Shown: positions 51,541 to 61,160 of the stretch, piece after piece | Layout of the letters: each line of letters opens with the position of its first letter | Position numbering within the stretch: the first letter of the stretch is position 1 | Source of the DNA: Clostridiales bacterium | Lineage (GTDB): Bacteria > Bacillota > Clostridia > Saccharofermentanales > Saccharofermentanaceae | DNA length: 64,000 nucleotides | Assembly: GCA_017529925.1 (NCBI GenBank) | Contig: JAFXMZ010000022.1 | Location: forward strand, 62,001-126,000 | Direction of reading: 5' to 3' | Made by a program: the position numbers and the translations under genes | Notes under the pieces: model-generated | Told to the model about the DNA's origin: nothing | What the model saw: the letters and a program-made list of their open reading frames with translations, nothing else | The model's database searches: none

Positions 51541-53091
51541 ATGGCATCAAGGATCAGATTATCAAAAGTGTTTTCATGTTTTAACGAAGGCCCGGCGGGA
51601 GTCCTGTCGGAGATCGAGATATCACAGTCTCCGGGAATACCGACTTTCGATGTGATAGGTCTTTGCGATTCGTCGATAAGGGAGTCGAGGGGAAGGATCA
51701 TCTCTGCGCTCAATTCATCCGGATTCATCATGCCCAAAGGACATATCACTGTCAGCATATCTCCTTCATATATGCGTAAATCCGGAACGTCTTTCGATCT
51801 GCCCATTGCGATAGGGATCCTTCTCGTATCGGGACAGATAAACTGTCCTCCCGGAGTGAAGATATATGCTGAAGGAGAGCTCAAACTGACAGGTGAGACG
51901 AGAGGCACTCCGGGGAGTGCGGTCAGGCTCAGGAGTATCGATAAGGATATGTTCGATCACATAATAGTCCCGGAAGAGGAGAGAGAAAGCGCTGTCTTTA
52001 CCGGGTCAGATGCGGCGGTAATAGGTTCGCTCAAAGATATAACGGATGTTATAGCAGGAAGGTCTTTTTCTCCGTTAACGGCAACATCGGAAGCGGAAAG
52101 AAATGATGAAGAACTGATAAAAGGAAATGCTCCGGATCTTTCCGTTTTGAAGGGACAGGAAAAGACAAAAAGAGCTCTTATCCTTGCCGCATCCGGTTTT
52201 CATAATATCCTGCTCCTCGGGAGTCCCGGATGCGGTAAGACACTTGCAGCAGGGATGATAAGCAGCATAATGCCTCCATTGTCCCCTGAGGAACAAAGAG
52301 ACGTATATGCGCTGAGCGACCTTACGGGAAGCGCCTCAAGGGAGCGGCCGTATCGGACTATAGGACCGGGGACCGCGCTTTCGAAGATAACAGGAAGTTC
52401 ATCAACACTTATCCCGGGCGAAGCGGTACTGGCAGATCACGGGATCCTTTTCGCCGATGAGATATGCGAGATGAAAAATGAAGTTCTCGATGGTCTGAGA
52501 CTCCCGATGGGAGAACACGAGATAAGGCATATCAAGGACGGGAAGGTATTCAGGTTCCCGGCGAGATTCCTTTTTGTGGGGTCGGGCAATCCGTGCAGAT
52601 GCGGTAACAGGTTCGAGAAGGATAAAGTATGCAGATGTACTCCTTCCGTGATATCGAGATATCTGTCAAAACTGTCGGGAGCTTTTCTGGACAGGATCGA
52701 CATCTTCAGTGAGATGAGGAGCCTGGATACGGAAGATCTGAAGAGTACACTCGGACGCAGAACGGGCGATGAGAGCAGAAGAGCCCAAGAGACGGTCAGA
52801 AGGGCCTGGGACATGCAGAAAAACAGGTATTCCGGGGACTCTGGAAACCGTTTTAACGGAATAAGGGAGGTCTCTTCTGATGAGGATATATTCGACATTA
52901 TAAGAGCATCTGAAGAGGTCAGGGAATATGCTGTGGAAACGGCCGGAAGATATGAACTGTCAGCAAGAGGTATGACGAGGATGATACTTCTCGGAAGGAC
53001 TATAGCGGATACGGAGGGAAGACAGGACATGAAGGTATCCGACATAGCAGAGGCGGGAGCATACAGGAGCAGGGATCTGATAAGGAGGTAA
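51541..53091 (+). CDS. comM: ComM/YifB-family AAA+ ATPase
   Basis: A 516-residue hexameric helicase-type ATPase; ComM promotes branch migration during transformation in Gram-negatives, and the same family occurs next to dprA in Clostridia. Seen: an N-terminal Lon-like domain (RIRLSKVFSCFNEGPAG, GMxNP-type SPGIPTFDVIGL), Walker A LLGSPGCGKTLAAGM near residue 220, Walker B GILFADEI, a zinc-type cysteine cluster (NPCRCG, KVCRCTP) and LDRIDIF. ATG 51541 follows GGGAGGT; the longer frame from 51451 begins in the operator. It is co-transcribed with dprA. Confidence 0.93.
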   Translation: MASRIRLSKVFSCFNEGPAGVLSEIEISQSPGIPTFDVIGLCDSSIRESRGRIISALNSSGFIMPKGHITVSISPSYMRKSGTSFDLPIAIGILLVSGQINCPPGVKIYAEGELKLTGETRGTPGSAVRLRSIDKDMFDHIIVPEEERESAVFTGSDAAVIGSLKDITDVIAGRSFSPLTATSEAERNDEELIKGNAPDLSVLKGQEKTKRALILAASGFHNILLLGSPGCGKTLAAGMISSIMPPLSPEEQRDVYALSDLTGSASRERPYRTIGPGTALSKITGSSSTLIPGEAVLADHGILFADEICEMKNEVLDGLRLPMGEHEIRHIKDGKVFRFPARFLFVGSGNPCRCGNRFEKDKVCRCTPSVISRYLSKLSGAFLDRIDIFSEMRSLDTEDLKSTLGRRTGDESRRAQETVRRAWDMQKNRYSGDSGNRFNGIREVSSDEDIFDIIRASEEVREYAVETAGRYELSARGMTRMILLGRTIADTEGRQDMKVSDIAEAGAYRSRDLIRR

Positions 53092-53096
53092 TACCG

Positions 53097-54293
53097 GTGG
53101 AAGATAAGATGAAGGATATCGAATATGAAGCGGTAAGGTTTAATTCGAAGATCGATTTCAAGATCATACGTGAGCTGTTTTCGAAGTCGTTTATAAAGAG
53201 TCACAGGGATATTACGTTAGAAGGGATAGGATCGATCCTGTCATCACCTCGAAAAGACGAACTGTCGGACAGGTCGTTTACACTCCTTAAAGATGCCCTG
53301 ATGCAGGAGGAAAGGATAAAAAAGGCTGAAGAAGAGTATATCGATTCCATGAACAGGAACGGGCTCTATACAGTCGCTTTTGAAGATAAGGATTATCCTT
53401 TTATCTGGCGTTATCTTGACGGTATGCCCAGAGTGTTTTTCTGTAAGGGAAAAAGAGAGATGCTGACAAAGCTCCACAGGAATGGCGCTGCAGCGATCGT
53501 AGGTTCCAGAGATGCGGGAAGCTATTCTCTCTATGCGACATCTGATATGGTAACAAAACTTACGGCTCATGGTGTGGTCATCGTTTCGGGAATGGCTATG
53601 GGCATCGACAGACAGGCTCATCTGAAGGCTCTCGAACTCGGTAAGGATACGATAGCTGTACTTCCCGGAGGCGCGGATATGGTATATCCGAAGCAGAATG
53701 CGGATATCTATGAAAGGATGGCGTCCAAGGGGCTTCTGATATCCGAGATGCCTCCGGGAGGGAAAGTCCTTAAACAGTATTTTCCCGCGAGAAACAGGCT
53801 CATATCCGGAATATCGGATGCATGTCTCGTGATGGAGGCAGGGATCTACAGCGGTACTCTTCACACTGCCTCTTTTGCCGCATCACAGGGGAAGGATGTG
53901 TTTGTCCTTCCGAACAATATCTACAGCGAAAACTCCCTCGGCGGCCATCTTCTCATCAGGGACGGAGCAAGGATACTAATAGATGCCGATGAAGTCATCA
54001 AGGCGGTAATGGAGGAGGTTGCTCACAGGAATGACGGTATGAGGGTACAGGATAAGACTTTGGACCGCGAAGAGATACAGAGAAAGATGAATGAGGATCC
54101 TTCGGACCTGACCGATGAGGAGCTTTCACTGGTCATAACGGATCAGCTGAGGATCAGGGCTAGGAATGCGGATGAGCTGTCGGTCATGATACCTGTGCCT
54201 TTCCCTATGTTGCTCGCGAAGCTTTCTGATATGGAGATGAAAGGAGAAGTCGTAACGAGGCGAGGGAAGTATGAGATAGCGGTCAACAGGTGA
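53097..54293 (+). CDS. dprA: DNA processing protein DprA
   Basis: Binds incoming single-stranded DNA and loads RecA during natural transformation. The 398-residue protein has an N-terminal SAM-like region, the Rossmann-like core (AAIVGSRDAGSYS, VIVSGMAMGIDRQAH, VLPGGADMVYP, ISEMPPGGKV, FPARNRLISGIS) and a C-terminal winged helix (MLLAKLSDMEMKGEVVTRRG). GTG 53097 is the start: AAGGAGG lies 8 nt upstream. In many Firmicutes topA follows directly; here an AT-richer islet of about 2.3 kb stands between. Confidence 0.95.
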   Translation: MEDKMKDIEYEAVRFNSKIDFKIIRELFSKSFIKSHRDITLEGIGSILSSPRKDELSDRSFTLLKDALMQEERIKKAEEEYIDSMNRNGLYTVAFEDKDYPFIWRYLDGMPRVFFCKGKREMLTKLHRNGAAAIVGSRDAGSYSLYATSDMVTKLTAHGVVIVSGMAMGIDRQAHLKALELGKDTIAVLPGGADMVYPKQNADIYERMASKGLLISEMPPGGKVLKQYFPARNRLISGISDACLVMEAGIYSGTLHTASFAASQGKDVFVLPNNIYSENSLGGHLLIRDGARILIDADEVIKAVMEEVAHRNDGMRVQDKTLDREEIQRKMNEDPSDLTDEELSLVITDQLRIRARNADELSVMIPVPFPMLLAKLSDMEMKGEVVTRRGKYEIAVNR

Positions 54294-54297
54294 GAGT

Positions 54298-54689
54298 ATG
54301 GCTTTTGAGAGATCACGTAAAGCAAGTATCGGAGATTATGGTGTTAACTGGAAGATAGTGCAAAGCAAAGGGTACTATGATGCTCTGTATAGCATTATCG
54401 GTTCGAAAAAGGGAACAGATGCCGTAATGCTCAGGATCACATGGGGTCTCCTCCAAGTTTGAGAGATCTGAACGAACTGATCAATACAAGGAATGTTGAA
54501 GGGATCATATCAGGGCATAATGGGACACTTTACCATTACACGAGACCGCAGATGCCAGTGCCTGAGCCTCTATTCTGCGAGTGCCTGGCTGATTACCTGA
54601 GTAGAAATCCTGATATGGCAGCCGCAGAGAATTATGCATTGATTCAACTCAGCCGAGAGTATGGATTTAATTATAAGCAGTTGTTATAA
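54298..54689 (+). pseudogene. Broken gene, frameshifted remnant with JAB/MPN-like C-terminal part
   Basis: Two overlapping frames. The first (54298-54462, 54 residues, MAFERSRKASIGDYGVNWKI) ends in a stop; the second (54441-54689, 82 residues) lies in another frame with no ribosome binding site. The second contains a histidine just upstream of SPPSLRDLNEL and then GIISGHNGTLYHY, which recalls the HxHP-x-SPPS-xx-DL metal-site pattern of JAB-like domains in toxin and phage proteins. An internal deletion with frameshift in one ancestral gene would explain both. The family match is by memory of the pattern and is uncertain. Confidence 0.4.
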
Positions 54690-54710
54690 TGCGTTTAGGA
54701 GGACTAGTAT

Positions 54711-54893
54711 ATGTCATTAGATGAGAAAGACTATATCATCGATGATACGATGTATGCCCCCGGCGGTATTATCGATCGCCTGTCTGGTATGACAAAAGAA
54801 GAACTGGATGAGTTCCATTCAGGTCTTGTACGTACTCGTCTTTCAAAAGAGAATGCCACATCCGGCGCGTCTGCCGACGGGACTGCTGTTTGA
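54711..54893 (+). CDS. Small hypothetical protein (60 residues)
   Basis: Begins MSLDEKDYIIDDTMYAPGGI and contains MTKEELDEFHSG, probably a helix. AGGAGG 8 nt before ATG 54711 is a strong translation signal and a TATAAT lies at 54685-54690, so it is likely expressed. It is acidic, without signal peptide or membrane segment. It follows the broken gene and precedes the LCP-like gene in the islet. Not recognised; possibly an antitoxin-sized or immunity-sized remnant of the module, which is speculation. Confidence 0.5.
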   Translation: MSLDEKDYIIDDTMYAPGGIIDRLSGMTKEELDEFHSGLVRTRLSKENATSGASADGTAV

Positions 54894-54938
54894 TGCATTC
54901 TATGATTCAATAACTGTCATGTGGAGGTTGTTGTATTT

Positions 54939-56465
54939 ATGGGTAAACGCTTATCCAGATTGATAATACTGTTAGCGGCTTTACTCCTGTCTATTTCGGC
55001 TTGCAGTGATAAGAATGACAGAAGCAATAAACACAACAGAAGTGATAAAAGAAGAACTGCTGTATCTGAAACAGAGGAAACCGAGACGATTGAAACGGTA
55101 ACCGATCCTGATGGGTTTGATGAATCTGTGAAGAATTATTTGCTCGTTTTTTCTGACAGCATGCTCAAAAATGAACAACAGAATTCTACATCATATATGG
55201 TCATCGTTGTTTCTGTAGACCATGATAACAAAACCATAAAGTTCATTCCTCTTGATCAGAATACATATGTAAATGTCCCGGGGTACAGTGATCAAATGCC
55301 TATAAGAAACATAACATTGTATGGTGGATATGATCTTCTGGTTGATACTATTGAGAATAATATGATGATCCCGGTAACCGGTTATATCGGAATGAGTTTT
55401 TATGACACAATTGACATCGTTGATTCTTCGGGAGGAGTTGTTTGTAATGTTTCTGAGAAGGAATTGCAGTCTGAAATGGCTTCGTGGATACAATCAAATG
55501 ATTATTCTCTTATCACGGGATATGAAAGTGTTAAAGATGCTATTCCTTCAGGAGGATCTGCGTTATGCCTTGACGGGGAACAGGCATTAACGTATTTATT
55601 GATCAAAGAGGGATTGGGAGAGTGTCGCTCTTATCGTCACGTGGAGATACTCAGCAGTTATTTTGAAAGGTATTCTTCGATGGACAGCGATAATAGAAAA
55701 AAAGCATCAGATACTCTGTGTGGGTGTGTCGATACAGATATTGCTTGTGAGAGTATTGCATCGTTCCTTGATAAAGAATTGTCTATGTATAGCATCGAGA
55801 AAGAGTATCTTGTTTTGCCGATAGAAGGATGTTACGAATCAGGGATGTTTGATGGTGGAGATTGGAGTATTAGGCCAAACTGGAATTCGGAGATCCCTTA
55901 CATACATGAGTATATTTACGGTAAAGTTTATGATCATGAAGTGGTAAAGGACATTTCTGACTCGCCGGATTTAAAAGATTGTCCAACAGATCTTCCAATT
56001 GATTCATTGATCTGTGTCAGTGATCCCACCGGATCAGTCCCCGTATCGGGAGATTATGCTTATACAGTTGTATTGACCTGGACCGGCCATAAGGAATATG
56101 GTATGCCGTTAACACCGGAATGCAGCATTTATACTGACGGTGACGATCAGCCTGCCGGAGATATAACCATAATATCAAGTAACGCTGATGAAAATGGCGG
56201 AACCATGGTAATGGGTTTACCGGAAAGTGACTGGGATCCGTATTATCTTGAGGTGGTCAGCATAGATCTTGATCCGGAAACTAATGAACTTATTTCGACA
56301 ACTAATTATCCGTTTGATAGCGCATCGGTTACTGTTTACGATAAGGATGGAATAATCATCAGAACTATTGATGTGTCAGAATGGCTGCATCTGCGGAGTG
56401 GCACAGGAGTCTGGTATTACAAAGTGTGTTTGTTTACGGGTGGAGTGGTCTCATTATTCAGTTGA
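54939..56465 (+). CDS. Divergent LytR-CpsA-Psr-like lipoprotein
   Basis: A 508-residue exported protein: signal peptide with a probable lipobox (LSISAC), a charged low-complexity linker, then an LCP-like domain. Matches to LCP are VVSVDHDNKTIKFIPLDQNT (normally SIPRDT), LYGGYDLLVDTIENN, DIVDSSGGV, LDGEQALTYLLI and RSYRHVEIL. LCP enzymes attach glycopolymers to peptidoglycan, but two arginines of the pyrophosphate site (IPRD, YVRIR) are replaced here by L and by L/K, so activity is doubtful. The C-terminal 170 residues are not recognised. ATG 54939 lies 11 nt after GGAGG. Codon use is AT-rich like the rest of the islet. Confidence 0.6.
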   Translation: MGKRLSRLIILLAALLLSISACSDKNDRSNKHNRSDKRRTAVSETEETETIETVTDPDGFDESVKNYLLVFSDSMLKNEQQNSTSYMVIVVSVDHDNKTIKFIPLDQNTYVNVPGYSDQMPIRNITLYGGYDLLVDTIENNMMIPVTGYIGMSFYDTIDIVDSSGGVVCNVSEKELQSEMASWIQSNDYSLITGYESVKDAIPSGGSALCLDGEQALTYLLIKEGLGECRSYRHVEILSSYFERYSSMDSDNRKKASDTLCGCVDTDIACESIASFLDKELSMYSIEKEYLVLPIEGCYESGMFDGGDWSIRPNWNSEIPYIHEYIYGKVYDHEVVKDISDSPDLKDCPTDLPIDSLICVSDPTGSVPVSGDYAYTVVLTWTGHKEYGMPLTPECSIYTDGDDQPAGDITIISSNADENGGTMVMGLPESDWDPYYLEVVSIDLDPETNELISTTNYPFDSASVTVYDKDGIIIRTIDVSEWLHLRSGTGVWYYKVCLFTGGVVSLFS

Positions 56466-56561
56466 GACGTGACTTCTGAAGCAGTTTTTCATTTGAACAG
56501 AAAACAATGGTATCGGCACTAAAGTGTTGATCTAATATTGTGATGCTTGCCAAATTAGGCT

Positions 56562-56590
56562 TTGACAATTCGTTAATGATGAATTATATA
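56562..56590 (+). promoter_or_regulatory. Promoter of topA
   Basis: TTGACA, 17 nt, TATATA, a near-consensus sigma-A promoter 53 bases before the topA start. It gives topA its own promoter downstream of the islet. Confidence 0.75.
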
Positions 56591-56643
56591 TATTATTTGT
56601 GAGAAATTTCAGAAATATGTTTTGAAGGTGTGAGATCAGTATC

Positions 56644-58770
56644 ATGGGAAAGAAACTCGTTATAGTTGAGTCGCCTGCAAAGGCAAAGACTATCGGAAGA
56701 TATCTGGGAAAGGATTACAGGATATCCGCATCTGTCGGCCACATCAAGGATCTGCCGCAGTCGACTCTCGGAGTTGATGTCAATAACGGCTTTAAGCCCG
56801 TATATATTACGATGAGAGGCAAAGAGAAAGTCATCAGGGAACTGAAGGAACTCTCATCGGATTCCGATTTTGTATATATCGCTACCGACCCTGACCGTGA
56901 GGGTGAGGCGATCGCATGGCATATAGCCAATGCTCTGAAGATAGATCCTTCTTCTTCGTGCAGGATCACTTTCAATGAGATCACGAAGAAGGCGGTAAAG
57001 GATGCTGTTGATAATCCCAGGACTATCGACATGTCACTCGTTAATGCACAGCAGGCAAGAAGGATCCTCGACAGGCTCGTAGGTTATGAGCTCAGTCCTC
57101 TTCTGTGGAATAAGATCCGCAAGGGCCTTTCCGCCGGAAGAGTCCAGTCTGTTGCGACGAGACTCGTTATGGAGCGTGATATGCAGATAGATGCTTTTGT
57201 TCCCGAGGAGTACTGGATCATAAAGCTCGATGTCACACCGGATGATAAGAAGAATAAGTTTTCGATAAAGTATGTCGGAACATATGGCGACAAGACCGAG
57301 AAGAAGAAGCTTTCCTGCAAGGAAGATGCAGATAAGGTCCTGGCCAACATCAAAGGTAAGGATCTTGATATAGTATCTGTAAAGAAAGGAAAGAAGGAAA
57401 GGAATCCTTTCCCGCCTTTTACGACGTCGACACTCCAGCAGGAGGCATCGAGAAGACTCGGATTTACATCCAGGAGAACGATGTCCGTTGCCCAGCAGCT
57501 CTATGAAGGTGTCGAGATCGCAGGTCAGGGACAGACAGCTCTCGTTTCCTACATAAGGACAGACTCAGTCAGGATCTCGGATGAGGCAGTTGCAGCATCG
57601 AGAGCACTTATTGAGGAAAGATTCGGAAAAGAGTACGTTTGCCCCTATAAGAGAGTTTACAAGAACAAGAATTCCGCTCAGGATGCACATGAGGCAATAA
57701 GGCCTACACATTTCGATCTGGATCCTGAGGCTGTAAAAGCGTCGCTCTCGGCAGAGCAGTATAAGCTCTATAAGCTGATATGGGACAGATTCCTCTCGAC
57801 ACAGATGACGGCTGCATCTCTCGATACTGTAACAGTAGATGCAGTTGCCGGCGGAGAGCTCTTCAGGGCACAGGGTGAGACTATCACATTCCCCGGATTC
57901 CTGAAGGCATATGCTGACCTTAAGGAAGATACATCCAAGGATGAGGAAGACGAGAAGGTCGCTCTTCCCGAGCTTAACGAAGGTGATGTACTTAAGGTTC
58001 TCAAGACGGATGCACAGATGAAGAATACTCTCCCTCCGCCTCATTACACCGAGGCAACACTCATCAAGGCAATGGAAGACAACGGTATCGGAAGGCCTTC
58101 TACATATGCACCCACGATCTCCGTTATCCTTGAGAGGAACTATGTTGAGAAGAAGGGCAAGAATATCCATATAACGGATCTCGGAAAAGTCGTAACAGAG
58201 ATGCTCGAGAAAAACTTCTCCGAGATAGTTGATGTGTCGTTTACGGCTGAAATGGAAAGAAAGCTCGATGATATCGAGACCGGAAGCAAGGAGTGGACGA
58301 GCGTATTAAGCGATTTCTATCCCGGATTCCACAAGCAGATCGCAGAAGCAGCCGATAAGATCGAGAAGGTTAAGTTCGAGGATGAGAAGACCGGTGAGGT
58401 CTGTCCCGAATGCGGAAAGGGCGAACTCGTCATCAAGGAAGGAAAGTTCGGAAAGTTCATAGCATGCTCCCGCTATCCTGACTGTAAGTATACAAAGAAT
58501 ATCGAGATCACAGCCAAGGGCAAGTGTCCTCTTTGCGGTTCCGGCATCATTTCGCTGAAGTCAAGAAAGTATAAGGGCAAGTCCTTCTATACATGTGACA
58601 AGAAGGGCTCTGATCCCGAGTGTGGATTTATCTCATGGGATCTTCCAGTAGATGACAGGAAGTGTGAGGAGTGCGGTTCATATATGGTATGGAAGCGCTT
58701 CAGGGGAAAGAGCTATCCCAGGTGCTCCAATAAGGACTGCCCCACGAACGCCAGAAAGAAAAAAGAGTAA
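56644..58770 (+). CDS. topA: DNA topoisomerase I
   Basis: Relaxes negative supercoils through a transient break in one strand. The 708-residue type IA enzyme shows the TOPRIM start KLVIVESPAKAKTIGRYLG, TDPDREGEAIAWH, the active-site tyrosine in SYIRTDSVRIS and DAHEAIRPT. The C-terminus carries three C4 zinc-ribbon units (CPECG...C, CPLCG...C, CEECG...C). Ribosome binding site GAAGGTG. trmFO begins immediately after the stop, the usual order in Firmicutes. Confidence 0.97.
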   Translation: MGKKLVIVESPAKAKTIGRYLGKDYRISASVGHIKDLPQSTLGVDVNNGFKPVYITMRGKEKVIRELKELSSDSDFVYIATDPDREGEAIAWHIANALKIDPSSSCRITFNEITKKAVKDAVDNPRTIDMSLVNAQQARRILDRLVGYELSPLLWNKIRKGLSAGRVQSVATRLVMERDMQIDAFVPEEYWIIKLDVTPDDKKNKFSIKYVGTYGDKTEKKKLSCKEDADKVLANIKGKDLDIVSVKKGKKERNPFPPFTTSTLQQEASRRLGFTSRRTMSVAQQLYEGVEIAGQGQTALVSYIRTDSVRISDEAVAASRALIEERFGKEYVCPYKRVYKNKNSAQDAHEAIRPTHFDLDPEAVKASLSAEQYKLYKLIWDRFLSTQMTAASLDTVTVDAVAGGELFRAQGETITFPGFLKAYADLKEDTSKDEEDEKVALPELNEGDVLKVLKTDAQMKNTLPPPHYTEATLIKAMEDNGIGRPSTYAPTISVILERNYVEKKGKNIHITDLGKVVTEMLEKNFSEIVDVSFTAEMERKLDDIETGSKEWTSVLSDFYPGFHKQIAEAADKIEKVKFEDEKTGEVCPECGKGELVIKEGKFGKFIACSRYPDCKYTKNIEITAKGKCPLCGSGIISLKSRKYKGKSFYTCDKKGSDPECGFISWDLPVDDRKCEECGSYMVWKRFRGKSYPRCSNKDCPTNARKKKE

Positions 58771-60135
58771 ATGCGGATCAGGGTAATAGGTGCCGGGCTC
58801 GCCGGATGCGAAGCCGTAAATATGCTGACCGGCTTTTCCTTACCGGTCGATCTTTATGAGATGAAATCCGTAAGGAAGAGTCCTGCACATCACTCGGATC
58901 TTTTCGCCGAACTCGTATGCAGTAATTCACTCCGCGCGGCATCTGTCGAAAATGCTGTCGGTCTTCTCAAGGAGGAGATGAGACGGCTCGGGTCCATCGT
59001 CATGGAAGCTGCTGACAGGACTTCCGTTCCCGCAGGCGGTGCTCTTTCCGTAGACAGGAATGAGTTCTCTTCATACATCACGTCAAAGATCAAGAACGAT
59101 CCTCTGGTAACGGTTATCGATAAGGAAGTCACATCCCTGGATGATGACGGATATGATATCACCATCGTTGCTACGGGTCCGCTTACCGACGGCAGTCTCT
59201 ACGATGAGATAATGAAGCTCACAGGTGAAAGCGATCTTCACTTTTTCGATGCTGCTGCACCTATCGTTTCCAAAGACTCTATCGATATGTCGAAGGCTTT
59301 CTTTGCATCGAGATACGGCAAGGGAGGAGACGACTATATCAACTGCCCGATGGACAGGGAAGAGTATCTTAGATTCTACGAAGCTCTGATAAATGCCGAG
59401 AGGGCTGAAGTCAAAGGCTTTGACAAAGAGATAGTCTTCGAAGGCTGTATGCCTATAGAGACAATGGCTTCAAGGGGTGAAGACACGATGAGGTTCGGTC
59501 CGCTTAAGCCGGTAGGTCTCATAGATCCGAGGACAGGAAAGGAACCTTATGCATGTCTTCAGCTCAGGCAGGATGACAGTGCAAAGACCATGTTCAATCT
59601 CGTAGGATTCCAGACCAGGCTCAAGTTCGGCGAACAGAAAAGGGTCTTCGGGATGATACCCGGTCTTGAGAATGCAGAATTCCTCAGGATGGGTGTCATG
59701 CACAGAAATACATATCTGAATTCCCCCGCTCTCCTGAACAACGGATACTCACTCCGGAGCAATGACAGGCTGTTCTTCGCGGGACAGATGACAGGAGTCG
59801 AAGGTTATGTAGAATCTGCGGCTTCGGGGCTTTTGGCCGGTTACTGTGCAGCCATGAAGGCGCTCGGTATGGATGATCCATATATCCCTGATGCGAAGAC
59901 AGTCATCGGATCAATGTCCGCATATGTGTCCGATCCTTCGGTAAAGAGATTTGTTCCGATGAATGCAAATTTCGGGCTGGTAGAGAGGATCGAAGGGAAA
60001 TTCAAGGGCAAAAACGGCAAAAAAGAAAAAAATGCCGCGATCGCCGCACGTTCGCTTGAGATAATCGACAGATTCTCGGGTATAATCAATAATATTAAGA
60101 ATTCGGGAGAAGCTGCTCAGTATGAGACTCGATAA
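58771..60135 (+). CDS. trmFO: tRNA (uracil-54-C5)-methyltransferase, folate-dependent
   Basis: Methylates U54 in the T loop of tRNA with methylene-tetrahydrofolate and FAD. The 454-residue flavoprotein shows VIGAGLAGCEAVNML at the N-terminus, HHSDLFAELVCSNSLRA, GCMPIETMASRG, YACLQLRQDD and FFAGQMTGVEGYVESAASG. It abuts topA without a gap and overlaps the next gene by 14 bases. Length is typical. Confidence 0.96.
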   Translation: MRIRVIGAGLAGCEAVNMLTGFSLPVDLYEMKSVRKSPAHHSDLFAELVCSNSLRAASVENAVGLLKEEMRRLGSIVMEAADRTSVPAGGALSVDRNEFSSYITSKIKNDPLVTVIDKEVTSLDDDGYDITIVATGPLTDGSLYDEIMKLTGESDLHFFDAAAPIVSKDSIDMSKAFFASRYGKGGDDYINCPMDREEYLRFYEALINAERAEVKGFDKEIVFEGCMPIETMASRGEDTMRFGPLKPVGLIDPRTGKEPYACLQLRQDDSAKTMFNLVGFQTRLKFGEQKRVFGMIPGLENAEFLRMGVMHRNTYLNSPALLNNGYSLRSNDRLFFAGQMTGVEGYVESAASGLLAGYCAAMKALGMDDPYIPDAKTVIGSMSAYVSDPSVKRFVPMNANFGLVERIEGKFKGKNGKKEKNAAIAARSLEIIDRFSGIINNIKNSGEAAQYETR

Positions 60136-61132
60136 AGTGCCAAGGACTGATTATGTAACGGAAGAACACGGTCCGGTCTACAACTTCCTTTATTCATACA
60201 AGACCAATTTCATTACGCTCATGGGAACGAACCTTCTGTTCATCGTTTTCAATATACCGATGATGCTCGTTGCATTCGCTTATGTACTCATATTCCTTCC
60301 CATGATCAATCCGGTATTTGTTCCCGAGAACTTTGTTGAATATACAAAGACGCTCGGTATCATCGGTAATACAGTCATGCAGAATGATGTGGGAAGCGAT
60401 GCCGCTTACCAGCTCTATTACCTCATCGTGATATTCTCGGTAATGTTCCTTATGGGAACTACCCTGATCTGCTTCGGACCCTTTCATGCGGGTTTCTCAC
60501 AGGTGTACAGGAATCTTTACAGGGAGACGGGACTGTTCTATTTCTCCGATTTCAAGGAAGGCATGAAGAACAATCTCAAGCAGTCGCTTGGTGCGATGTT
60601 CATATCGCTGATCGTCACGGCTCTCACTCTTACCGGTATCGGTTTCTACGGAGCTTCCGGTTCGAGGCTTGGAACGGCTGTATCGGTATTCTTTATCGTT
60701 ATCTTCTGTGTATTCATCATGGTACAGAATATGGTCTGGCAGATGATCGTATCAGTCGACCTTCCGCTTAAGAAGATATACAGGAATGCGATACTTTTTG
60801 TTCTGCTCAAGTTCGGACCGTGCCTCGGACTTATCGGTGTCTCCTTCCTGCTTCTGGTATTGATCCCGTTCCTGCTCCTTTTCGCGGCGACATTCGTTGC
60901 ATATGCGGTTGTCATATTCTTCTATCTTACGTTTGTTCTTTCCTTTATCCAGTATATGAATGCATATGCGACAGGTGTGTTCATAAAGCAGTACATAGGA
61001 AGCCCGAATGAGTATACTGATGATGACCCTGCCGATGATATAGGCGAAGCTGAAGATGATGAAATGAATGAAGATGAGCCCGTCGAAAATGAAGACGGGA
61101 AAGAAGAGGAAGACACGAAGACTGATAAGTGA
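60122..61132 (+). CDS. DUF624 (YesL-like) membrane protein
   Basis: A 336-residue polytopic membrane protein with about five or six transmembrane segments. YesL/DUF624 pattern: an N-terminal amphipathic stretch, NFITLMGTNLLFIVFNIPMM, FGPFHAGFSQVYRNLYRETG, FKEGMKNNLKQSLG and later NMVWQMIVSVDLPLKKIYRN. In Bacillus, YesL lies in rhamnogalacturonan operons, but the family's function is unknown. The last 45 residues form a strongly acidic tail. It overlaps trmFO by 14 bases and precedes a phosphatase by 28 bases that contain a small inverted repeat (61135-61150). Confidence 0.75.
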   Translation: MRLDKVPRTDYVTEEHGPVYNFLYSYKTNFITLMGTNLLFIVFNIPMMLVAFAYVLIFLPMINPVFVPENFVEYTKTLGIIGNTVMQNDVGSDAAYQLYYLIVIFSVMFLMGTTLICFGPFHAGFSQVYRNLYRETGLFYFSDFKEGMKNNLKQSLGAMFISLIVTALTLTGIGFYGASGSRLGTAVSVFFIVIFCVFIMVQNMVWQMIVSVDLPLKKIYRNAILFVLLKFGPCLGLIGVSFLLLVLIPFLLLFAATFVAYAVVIFFYLTFVLSFIQYMNAYATGVFIKQYIGSPNEYTDDDPADDIGEAEDDEMNEDEPVENEDGKEEEDTKTDK

Positions 61133-61160
61133 GGCGGATCTGAAGATCCGGTAAACGTTT

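Larger units (their letters stand above)
54294..56561 (+). other. AT-richer islet inserted between dprA and topA
   Basis: This stretch is visibly richer in A/T and uses codons such as TTA, TTT, ATT and AAT that are scarce in its neighbours. It holds a broken gene, a 60-residue ORF and a divergent LCP-like lipoprotein. dprA and topA are neighbours in many Firmicutes, so the islet is probably acquired. No transposase, tRNA or flanking repeat was found. Confidence 0.6.
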
